Below are positions 1 through 8,647 of a stretch of 64,000 nt of DNA, piece after piece. The notes beneath the pieces were generated by a model. It made no database searches. It was given only the letters and a program-made list of their open reading frames with translations, and was not told where the DNA came from. This DNA comes from Erigeron canadensis (Eukaryota > Streptophyta > Magnoliopsida > Asterales > Asteraceae), in NCBI RefSeq assembly GCF_010389155.1, contig NC_057768.1, forward strand, positions 46,045,633 through 46,109,632, written 5' to 3'. Each line of letters opens with the position of its first letter. The stretch's first letter is position 1. A program made the position numbers and the translations under genes.

Positions 1-1146
1 TATATACAGTATATACATATTAACATATTATCACTAATACCCCTTCCAAGTTTACAATTAAACACCACTATATTACGAGTATATTTTTAACAAATACTAT
101 TATGGAGAGAGTAGAAATTACTTAAATGGTCAAAACGGAAGATGTGTATGTAGATTTAGACACTTTGATTTTTATTTTATTTTTTAATCTTTTTGGTCAA
201 ATACTTCTTTCAAAAAAGAAATTGTTCAATAAAATCGATCTTGCCATGTGTCACATGTGAGTGGAAGAATTGACTATGCATTGTGGAAAATGTGCCATAG
301 CCATACCCATCTAGACGAAGAAGGAAAAAGAATTGAAAAAAAAGGGTGACGATCGAAGGAGTTAACTACCACATCCAAAAATTGCTAAAGCCAACAGGTT
401 AATTAAGCGTGCATAGCTTGGATTCTATAAAGTTTGAGATATATATATGCATATATGCATCTTTGTTTGAACTTCTCATTGATCATTCTTTATGTGATTA
501 TACTCATTTATGTTGAGGTAAAAAAACATCCCATAAATGTAATAATAACGTAATTAGAAGGTATGGTCAAACGACTACTTGGTCATCAAGAATGTATGAG
601 TTGAATAATTGTGCTTTTCTTTATATTAAAGTTAAGCAAAAGTTTGATCCAATCTTTGATTAAGAATATGTTGCCTATTTTTATTACATTAGTGGGTTTT
701 TAATTTCTAGATGGTGCCTTTTTGTTCTTCACCAATTACTTTTCATGTATTCGATCTACGGGGTGTTGATCAAGTACGTGCACCTGGAACTAATCTTATT
801 TTAGTCAAGATCGGTTTCTTCCACCCATATTCAACAAAATACATGATTTATAAATACAATACAGTAATATACTCTCCCTCTTATCCTCTCCACTTATTTC
901 CTTTACACACTTAAAAAAAATCTAAAGAAATGATTTTTTTCTTCTCCACTCGTCTTCTTTCCACACTTAAAAAAAATCGTAAAAATGAATTTTCTGATTT
1001 TCCCTCTCATCTCATTTTCTTTCCACCCTTAAGTAAACTAAACAAGTAATTAATCAAATCTTGGACCCTACATGACTACATGTGAAATGTTTCATTATTT
1101 AATTGGTGGAATAGGTTCATTACTTGCTAAAAGGGTTAAGTAGTAA
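1..1146. other. AT-rich spacer, no gene recognised
   Basis: No reading frame here resembles a known protein. The only open frame (711-914) is short and low in complexity. At about 880-1030 there are loosely repeated blocks of the form 'ccacttaaaaaaaatc', a degenerate local tandem duplication of unknown origin. Confidence 0.6.
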
Positions 1147-1347
1147 TAAGGCCTCTCCTTATAGCTCGTCTACTTTTTTTCTGCCTTCCGTCCGACGCAG
1201 CCAATCTCTCAGACGCTAGTAGCACTGTCGCGTCCAAGGCCCGCGTCCGAGGGTTACTTCCAATCTTAGACGTGCTTCCAATGTTATATTTTTTTTATTT
1301 TTTGTTTTTTTATTAAATAATATGAATATATATAGATATACAGGCGA

Positions 1348-1600
1348 TAGGGGTGAGATATTTTGAGACCACCTCTTATTTTAGGACCAACTAGGACCAT
1401 TGATTTTTGTACATCATCATCATCTACTAAGATATACAATTACACATGATTTTCTGGTGGGCCCGTCGCCGGAAAGTCTTAGTGTTTTTACAAAAAAATC
1501 TTGTATATCGTAGTAGATCATGATGGTGGTGTGTAACTTACGAAAATCAATGGTCCTTTTTTGGACTTTTTTTAGTTGGTCTCAAATTATCTTTCCCCTA
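1348..1600. mobile_element. MITE of the TAGGGG...CCCCTA family, copy 1
   Basis: It starts taggggtgagatattttgag and ends with the inverted match ctcaaattatctttccccta. The flanks caggcga (1341-1347) and cagacga (1601-1607) look like a 7-bp target duplication with one mismatch. Related sequences occur at 9791-10160 and 20186-20375. It lies inside the Harbinger-like element at 1147-2094. The superfamily is not certain. Confidence 0.6.
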
Positions 1601-1604
1601 CAGA

Positions 1605-1606
<2 letters not shown>

Positions 1607-1690
<84 letters not shown>
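1607..1690. repeat. Compound microsatellite (TA)n(GT)15
   Basis: An uninterrupted TA run of about 27 units (1607-1660) is followed by 15 GT units (1661-1690). It directly abuts the right end of the MITE at 1348-1600. It is probably highly polymorphic in length. Confidence 0.95.
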
Positions 1691-1693
<3 letters not shown>

Positions 1694-2249
1694 TTTGAAG
1701 GTTAAAGAAGACAATCTATTTTGTCTTATATGATAATTATATTAAGTTTCTATTTTACCCCCGAACTTCTAACTATTTACAAAACACTTATAATAGTTTT
1801 AAAGAGTTTTTCTTTACACACTTAACTTATATGTATTTTTTTGTTTAAAATTGTTTTTAGTGTAATTTTTAATTTTATAATAAATGTAATGTGTTTGTTT
1901 TAAAATAAAATGTGTTTGTTTAATTTTATGAAAAAGAATAATGATATAATAAAATAATGAATGAATAGTGTTAGAAGTGGGTTAGAAGTGGGGGTTATAA
2001 GGAGAGGCGTGTCTTGGTGTGTCTAGAAGAGATGAATAGTGTTAGAAGTGGGTTAGAAGTGAGTAGAAGTAATTCCTTATAAGGAGAGACCTAAGTGTTT
2101 AACCAAATAGGTAAAAAAAATTATATGTGTATAGATTTAGATGTACACATTCATTTTTGACCGTATAAGTAGTTTTCCAGCCTGCATAATCACGATAATC
2201 AAGTGATATGGGTTGAGTCCATGATATCTTAGTATCCACTAAATATATC

Positions 2250-2560
2250 TTAGAGATAAAAAAATTTCTTTCTTAAAGGTGTAAATCAATTGCTCGCATC
2301 AGAATATCTAGCTTACATTGTTTTAAGCGGGTCCGCGCTAGAGAGCCTCCTCATCTTCAATACCTAGTAAGAGGAGAAACTCTCAACTAAACCGCCTGAA
2401 GGCACGACATTTAATTGGGATAAAACCTTGTCCCCTCTGCAGGACTCAAACCTGCTTCACTGGAAGACTTTATTGTGAAATTTTTTTAAATGTCTTTTTT
2501 CATGTCTAGAACTTGAGACCTCTAGCATGTAAAGCTTGTGCTAAACCATTGAAATATAAT
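2250..2560 (-). mobile_element. tRNA-derived SINE, family A, copy 1
   Basis: Read on the minus strand it begins near 2555 with a box A-like stretch (tggtttagcac) and a box B-like stretch (ggtctcaagttctag), as in tRNA-derived SINEs. The core shares 'caatacctagtaagaggag' with copies at 7068-7240 and 59345-59645. No clear target duplication was found, so the ends are approximate. Confidence 0.55.
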
Positions 2561-2667
2561 AAAAAGTTTTTCGGTCAAAAAATGCTATATTATTAATACT
2601 TGTGAACGATAATACGATTTCTCCATTAAAAATTTTGAATTCAATTGTGTGGCAATGCAAATTTCCA

Positions 2668-2701
<34 letters not shown>

Positions 2702-3183
2702 CTTTTTTTTTTCTTTTTGGATTAAAAAGGATGTTTGACTCCATAACCTCCAATTACGGATATAATAGATAGTTCAATTTTTGAATTTGATCATGAAAAA
2801 TTTAAGTATGAACATTATGCCAAATAAGAATGTCCGGAAAGATAAAAAGTAAATAAATAAAATAAAGTATATAATAAGATGTATAAACCATGTTATGTAA
2901 ATAAAGGTTACGTATCTAAATAAAATAAAACAAATAAAAAATAAGTTTCTTTTTACTGAAATTTATCGTGCATCATGAAAATCATCATGCATTAATTTTT
3001 TCGTGAATCTTCGTGCATCAATTTAATTATGATATAAGGATCAAGATCTTATCTTACTAATTTTACTTTAATACTTGTTTTAGAATACACAACCTCTATG
3101 TTTCTGAACATTAACAAATAAACAAGATTCCTAATTGGACCTAGCTACAAATACGAGTAACAAAATTCCTTATTGGGCCTAAC
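2561..3183. other. AT-rich spacer, no gene recognised
   Basis: It contains a (TA)n tract near 2672-2698. Otherwise only low-complexity AT-rich DNA is visible, with no supported coding sequence. Confidence 0.6.
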
Positions 3184-4000
3184 TTAGGCCGGTGCTTATA
3201 GCACCTTCCTTCGAGCGTCCCACGAGAGGAAGACGCAGACGCACTAATGGCATCGATCTTCTGGATGTCTGCGTCTTGAGGGTTGTTCTTGGTGAAGAAG
3301 ATGGAAGACGCCGGTGGTGGGTCCAAACCGTTTGAAAGTTTTGAATTTTTTTTTTCTTTTTTTCCCCTTTAATCCCAACGGTAAGTTTTTTTTTTCTTCC
3401 TATATAAACACTAACAATTTTCTTATTTAACATAACCAATTCAAATCACTAAACAATTTCTTTCAACTCAATTTCAAACCATTCAATTTCAAAATGGCAA
3501 AACAAATATGGATTGAATCCGAAGATCTTTTGTTAGTCAGGTGTTGGATAGAAGAGTCTGAAAGGGTTAACCCAGCAACCGATAGAAGTGCTTGGACCAA
3601 TATACATGAAAGTTTCAACGCACGCACCAATGCTGGTCCACGAAGCGTATCTCAACTACTAGGTCACTTCTAAAAAATTCGCAATGAATGTAACCAGTTT
3701 CAGGCAATTTATAGGAGGTTGAATGCCCAGATTCATTCTGATGAGTTGCTCTATGCAACGGCGCATCGGGAGTACCGTGAGAATTATGGAAAGGGCTTCA
3801 GATACGAGCATTGTTTCAGGGAGCTTATCACGGTTCCCCACTTTCGTTTTCATTAAGTCTGGTTTATGTATTCTAATAATTAAGTCTGTTTTATGTATTT
3901 TGATTTAAGTGTGTTTTATTATTGTAATGTGCACTTTGTATTTTAATAAAAACAGACTTTTATTCATAATTTAAAAACACTACAAACTTATTAAAGAAAA
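3184..4000 (+). mobile_element. Truncated PIF/Harbinger element with a Myb-like ORF
   Basis: A left end resembling the Harbinger terminus at 1150 begins at 3187 (ggccggtgcttatagcacc), next to TTA at 3184-3186. The coding relic of a Myb/SANT-like accessory protein follows at 3494. No matching right terminus is seen before the LTR fragment at 4250, so the right side is probably lost. The right boundary given is approximate. Confidence 0.45.
3494..3856 (+). pseudogene. Myb/SANT-like (Harbinger ORF1-type) protein, one in-frame stop
   Basis: The frame opens with ATG at 3494 and encodes an N-terminus of the form MAKQIW-x-SEDLLLVRCWI. This is the style of the plant Myb/SANT-like proteins that accompany Harbinger transposases and are often mis-annotated as GST-T3-like. 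It is interrupted only by TAA at 3671-3673 (codon 60). The frame then continues (KIRNECNQFQAIYRRLNAQIH, then HREYRENYGKGFRYEHCF) to TAA at 3854. The stop probably replaces a tryptophan codon, because W-x-R spacing is usual there; this is inference. In the transposon this protein would bind DNA and assist transposition. Confidence 0.6.
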
Positions 4001-4016
4001 ACATACAACATAATAA

Positions 4017-4249
4017 TTCATATAACACATTATTAAAAAACAAACTTATTTCTTCATCTCATAGACTGCTCTGGCATTTGGGAGGAACTCGTTGAAGGTG
4101 TTGATGATATACCCATACGGAGCTCTAGCTCCGTATCCGAAGCAATAGCAGAATACAAAGTTATCTTCGTACAAGTAAATCCATAACGGAGCTCTGCCTC
4201 CGCTAAATATAGACATTCCAGAGCTCCGAAGGTAGTAGATACCAAGCTC
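4017..4249 (-). other. Possible tail of a convergent ORF, unrecognised
   Basis: A minus-strand frame ends at 4054 after an acidic, Ser/Thr-rich tail and faces the Harbinger-type ORF. AT-rich sequence resembling back-to-back 3'UTRs lies between them (3860-4050). It could be the end of the partner transposon gene, cut off by the LTR at 4250. I do not recognise the protein. Confidence 0.2.
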
Positions 4250-4740
4250 TGAGGAGATATATAATAAAAGACGGATATAATCTATTCCGCAATTAATCTA
4301 TTAAGCCCCGATATACTCGGGCACAATTAGGTAACAAGATTACCACAAATCTCCTCAAGAAGGAAAACAAGATATTTACAAAGGAGGAAGAGATTTACCC
4401 TAATTCTCTTACCCTCCTCTCCATGTTATCTACCCTCTATATAAATAGAGGAGAAGCCTCACGGCACATCATCATACTCATTCACAAATAACACATAAAA
4501 TCCCTAAACCTTAACGTAGATCGACTTATAAACCCTTCACAATCTATTCGACTTCCGGATAAGTCCAAAACCCTAAGTCAGACTCGAACGACTTAGGATC
4601 GACCAACCACCCGGCGTAAAGCGGTCTTCGACCCTCTGACCGTAAGGGAATCGCCGATTAACACCCACAACCCAGCTCACACCTCCGGTTGAGTCATAGT
4701 GCTATTATTTGATCAAACAAATTTGCGCCATCCGTGGGAC
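4250..4740 (+). mobile_element. LTR fragment with primer-binding-like site (Gypsy-like)
   Basis: The segment begins tgaggag at 4250 and ends at the CA at 4718-4719. It contains a strong TATA box (ctctatataaatagag, about 4435-4450). Directly after the end is atttgcgccatccgtgggac, close to the TTGGCGCC-type leader that follows 5' LTRs of many plant Ty3/Gypsy elements. No second LTR is visible, so the element is truncated. The LTR promoter points toward the F-box remnant at 4994. Confidence 0.55.
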
Positions 4741-4787
4741 CTTTTTGTCCTCAAAACCGAACCCACCCACGATCAAAATAAAGCATT

Positions 4788-4990
4788 ATGTCAAACCTAG
4801 ATTCCCCAACGACAAGTCATGGGTCGAGAACCGATCATGAGCGTGATAGAGACAATGGCGAAAACTCCGCTGTTAAAATCCTTAACCCTTCGAACATCCA
4901 GGAAGGCGATAGCCTCATGCGTTTTGCTAATAAGCCCCTGGCCCACGTGACATTGCCTTTTGCCTTTTGCTAATAAGCCCCCGGCCCACA
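4788..4990 (+). pseudogene. Start of a retroelement gag ORF, truncated
   Basis: An ATG at 4788 lies about 70 bp after the LTR end and opens a hydrophilic N-terminus (MSNLDSPTTSHGSRTDHE), as expected for gag after a 5' LTR. The frame stops at 4973. A short direct duplication of 'gctaataagccc' follows, and homology then changes abruptly to F-box/LRR sequence near 4994. It is labelled gag from position only; no gag domain is preserved. Confidence 0.4.
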
Positions 4991-4993
4991 TGC

Positions 4994-6469
4994 CTTTTGC
5001 TATCACCAGCTTTGATGATCCAAGAAGAATAGATCTGCTAGCTCTTGCAAGATCGGGAAGAATATTGGAATTCCCTCTTTCTCCGTCTCGCACTCTCAAA
5101 CATCTCACTTTGCAGTTGGCTTTTACAGACGGCGTGTTGGATCTCTATATTTGTCATCCACACACGCAAATTGATCATAAGATTTTTGGTCTGCTTAAAA
5201 AAATCCACAATGTCCAACAAATGACTATGAAATGCCTCTATGGATTAGATAGGTGGGATTCTGTCTTCACTAGTTGTTGGCAGTATCTAAAACATCTCAC
5301 TTTGGTTGGATATATGAAATCTGCTTCTGTAATTCTCCCATCAAATTGGGACCTGCCCGTTTTAACAACACTGGATCTCAAAGATGTAAGATTAATTTGC
5401 AGGTGAATTCACTCTCTTCTCCAAGTTTGTAAACTTGAAAAGTCTCACCATAAGTAACTTTGACATGGCTGATGATACAAATATTGTAACCATCTGTCAC
5501 CCTCAACTTTCTAATATCACACTTGAAGATGGAACCTGGCGATCAGAATATCTTGGTGTAGTTACACCTCAGCTCAAGAATCTCACTGTCATAAACTGTG
5601 ATGGGGAACTATTGATTTCTGCACCTGATCAACTTGCCACCCTGATATATAAATCAAACTATACTTTGCAGTTGGTTTTTACATACAACGTGTTGCCTTC
5701 ATTAGAGAAGGCAGATCTCTATATTTGTAATCCGCACATGAAAACTGCTCATAGGATTTTTGGTCTGCTACAAAAACTCCACAGTGTCAGATATCTCACG
5801 CTTAACCTGGAAATTATAGAGGTATTTAATCGGTCCTCGTTTATTTTTCCACATCTGTTCCTTTATATATATATAACGATTCATGATAATGCCCCTACTA
5901 TACGAAAATGAAATGAGTCAAACATGGTTCTAAAGATGAAACAATACTCCACAATGATCATATATATTGCATATGTTTATATATTTACTTTTATCAAGTA
6001 CTGTTAACATTTTCTTATTACTTAACTTTTTTTCCAGGTTCTTTTTTTGGCGGTGGAACTAATTTCAATTGAACGTCTTCTTCCCTTAGTTAACTTAAAA
6101 ATATACCCATTAAACGCAAACTTGGCTCGAGAAGCACAAAAGATGCTCAATGCATCTATAAAACTCAAAAGCTATTTAACGGATGGTTCCCCAAATGGCT
6201 CTTCCTTAATGGCTTCACTTGAGGTATTTACCCACCCCGCCGTGTACTATATAGTTACAAGTCTTGTATCACACGTACACACACACACATATATATATAG
6301 TTTGTTTGTTTCTTGTAAGTTCCATGATCTGATTAATGCAATCTTTGCAGGACATTATAGCTCGGGATACCAAACGCATACTGTATTAATAGATTCTATG
6401 AAGATACGAGAGAATCAAAGCCACTTAAGTTTCTATCTTCATGAGCTAGTTGCTGGATACATCATCTGA
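4994..6469 (+). pseudogene. F-box/LRR family copy 1, truncated and rearranged
   Basis: The F-box is missing. Homology starts in the LRR part of exon 1 (ITSFDDPRR, compare ITSFDDKRR in the copy at 8648). Exon 1 runs to 5821 with a frameshift near 5400. Exon 2 is 6038-6223 (VELISIERLLPLVNLKIYP). Exon 3 begins at 6351 with the family-specific 'gacattatagct' but soon stops, then jumps to the C-terminal tail (DSMKIRENQSHLSFYLHEL). The block 5115-5225 is a rearranged copy of the block at 5668-5795 (DLYIC-x-PH...RIFGLL), so exon 1 has been internally scrambled. The splice sites between exons still look intact. Confidence 0.75.
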
Positions 6470-7067
6470 AGTCTGAACTATCTATTGTACTCTATGTTTT
6501 TATATAACTGCACATTCTTAACTTCCCCGATACCACATATAATAACTATATTTAAAGTACCAATTGTATGGTGCCGTATGTTTTTGTATATCATATTCGG
6601 GTTTGTGGGTTCTGTTCTAACCCGAGTACTTGGATTGCTTTAATATTTAAACTTCTAGCACTTGTGTACTCAACGGTTCCCGGGAAAGTGATAAATTGTT
6701 AGTACTTACGAAAAGATGATGTTTTGACTTTTAAACTTTTCAAGTATCACACGTTTTAAGTTGAAGACAAAAACAAACTTAAGGGTAGGTAATTTCATGT
6801 TCAATTCCCTTACATCGATCAAAATAATCCGTGTAAAAATCGCTCCTTTTTAAAATTTTCGAAACCGTTCTTATTGTCTTTTTTCTTTTCTTCTTTTTGG
6901 ATTAAATAAGATATTGACTCCAAAACCTCCAATTACGGATACAATATATAGTACAAACTGAAGTTTGAAAAATCTAAACATGGGCATTATGCCAAATAAA
7001 AATGTTCTGAAAGATTAAATATAGTGAAAGAGTAAATGTAAGGAGATGTATAATTAATAGATGTTAT
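6470..7067. other. Spacer after copy 1, no gene recognised
   Basis: AT-rich, non-coding. A short stretch near 6890-6960 (tggattaaataagatattgactcc) resembles 2718-2745, so it is an old dispersed repeat. Confidence 0.5.
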
Positions 7068-7240
7068 TTTTTTTTGAAAGATGTGGATTGTTTGCTAGCA
7101 ACACAGGGAATCTACCGCGCTAGAGAGCCCCTCACCCTCAATACCTAATAAGAGGAGAAACTCCCAACTAAAAAGCCGAACTCGAGACCTAAGTATTTAA
7201 AGCTAGTGCTCAACCATTGAGCTATATCTTCCTTTAATTA
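7068..7240 (-). mobile_element. tRNA-derived SINE, family A, copy 2 (best preserved promoter)
   Basis: On the minus strand the 5' end reads tagctcaatggttgagcac (box A), followed by ggtctcgagttcggc (box B). The 3' end carries an A-tail, seen as the T run at about 7070 on the + strand. The core matches copies at 2250-2560 and 59345-59645. The tRNA-like start could be mistaken for a tRNA gene, but it does not fold as a full cloverleaf and the body continues as a SINE. Confidence 0.65.
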
Positions 7241-7243
7241 TAT

Positions 7244-7575
7244 CTATATTTATACTTATAGTTAATACATTATAAAACATTTTTTCTTTCTAAAATTTTC
7301 AACTAAGTAGTTGATAAACGTAAAATGTCTCTCACTTTTATTCATAATTGTATACATATCAACTTGAAATATGTACCTATAATATCTTTAATAAAGTAAA
7401 TTTACAATATCTACCAGAATCTAAAATAACTACACTACCAATTTTACATCAATAACTAACAGTAATCGCTACTTCCACCACCGCCAATCGCCGCTACTAC
7501 CGCCACCACTACCTCCCTGCGCCACCACCACCCGCCATCACCGCTACTATCATTACACCGTCGCATCATGCGGAC
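7244..7575 (+). mobile_element. Degenerate Helitron-like element
   Basis: It starts A|TCTATATTTATAC and ends near gcatcatgcggacacatgttag, where a GC-rich hairpin precedes a CTAG-like end (here TTAG). Internal text (actaagtagttgataaacg) recurs inverted near 56340-56360. It contains a GCC/ACC-rich block, also seen in the other Helitron-like copies of this window. The end has decayed, so the call is tentative. Confidence 0.4.
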
Positions 7576-7871
7576 ACATGTTAGATATATATATTTGAAA
7601 GAATAGTTGAAGTTGATTGGATGAATCCATGTTCCATTAAGAATAATTTTCATGTTGCAGGGTATTTAGGGTTTTTTAAAGATTGAAAGTTAAAAAGGAA
7701 GTAAAAATAACAAACAAGTAAATATTGGGCCTAACTTATAAAAGGGCCCATCATTATGATTCATCTCAGTAATTAAGCCCCCATATATATACTGTATTTA
7801 CGTAGCCTTAGCTTTTCGTAATTGCCACAAGCTCACACAAAGCATCTTATAATTCGTCTGTCGTCAAAAAG

Positions 7872-8558
7872 GTACGTTTTCTCAAGGAAAAGCGAGAACC
7901 ATATATACTTCGAGCTTACTATATATGTTGATCTTTATCTGAGTTGTTAGTACTACATAAGAATCAGGAATCAAATTGTTGTTGTCGTTGTATTGTTGTT
8001 GCTGAATTTAATGGGAAGGATATAATTAGGACTCCAAGTTATAAGTTGAATTAATGTTAATTTGTTAGTGTAGCGTATATAATGAACTAATTAGCGAAGT
8101 CATAATATTTAGTTTAATCAGCAATTGGCTTTCTTGCACCAATATATATACATACCGATATGAGTTCGGTCTCTTAATTTGGTCTTCCATTCTCCTATAC
8201 CTCTATCTATACAGACGGAAGATATGATACGAATTATAGACCATCAACCTGTATATATTTATAGACCGTACGTGTAGATAGTTCTACAATAATGATATAA
8301 TACACAGTATGTATTATTGCTAAACCATTGGGTAATAACCCAGTGGCCACCAACCGTCACTTTACAGGGGAGGTCTTGGGTTCAAGTCTTGCCAAAGGCA
8401 AACTTGAGATAATCAGAGGAAATTTAAGTGATTGAGAATCACCTGGTTGGGGATTAGTGAGTACCAAATGGTACATGGGATCAGAGAGTTTCCATCCAAT
8501 TACCCTTTTCTTACATGTATTATTGCTAATTGTATATAGCATGCCATTAAAATTTCAG
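7872..8558 (+). other. 5'UTR intron of F-box/LRR copy 2
   Basis: A leader ending ...gtcaaaaag is followed by gtacgttt at 7872. The acceptor aatttcag ends at 8558, 89 bases before the ATG at 8648. Equivalent leader introns precede other family members (16972-18060, 22775-23040, 54535-54913). A SINE is inserted inside (8324-8514). Transcription start is unconfirmed. Confidence 0.5.
8324..8514 (+). mobile_element. SINE, family B, with perfect 15-bp target duplication
   Basis: It is flanked by identical 15-mers ATGTATTATTGCTAA at 8309-8323 and 8515-8529. The body has tRNA-like boxes (taacccagtggccacca and ggtcttgggttcaagtc). A related copy lies at about 56897-57101. It is on the + strand within the 5'UTR intron of copy 2. 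Confidence 0.85.
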
Positions 8559-8647
8559 CCTTTTGGAGGCAAACGAGGCTGGTGTGGTGGTTGAACAAAC
8601 TGCATATAGCTAGGGAAGCAACTGATCAAAGAGGGACAAATTAAGAT

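Larger units (their letters stand above)
1147..2094. mobile_element. PIF/Harbinger (Tourist-like) non-autonomous element
   Basis: The ends are imperfect inverted repeats: ggcctctccttata from 1150 and tataaggagagacc ending at 2091. They are flanked by the direct repeat TAA at 1147-1149 and 2092-2094. A 3-bp TWA target duplication with GGC/GGT termini is typical of PIF/Harbinger. There is no transposase. The right half carries repeated 'gttagaagtgggttagaagt' blocks. A second MITE and a microsatellite are nested inside (1348-1690), so the original insertion was shorter. The family call rests on termini and target duplication only. Confidence 0.7.

Noticed and set aside
711..914. 67-codon open frame near the left edge
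   Set aside because: No resemblance to known proteins, no splice or promoter context; chance frame in AT-rich DNA.
1520..1705. Frame translating into Tyr-Ile and Val-Cys repeats
   Set aside because: It is simply the TA and GT microsatellite read as codons.
7068..7240. Possible tRNA gene on the minus strand
   Set aside because: Box A and B are present, but no complete cloverleaf, and the body continues as a repeated SINE.
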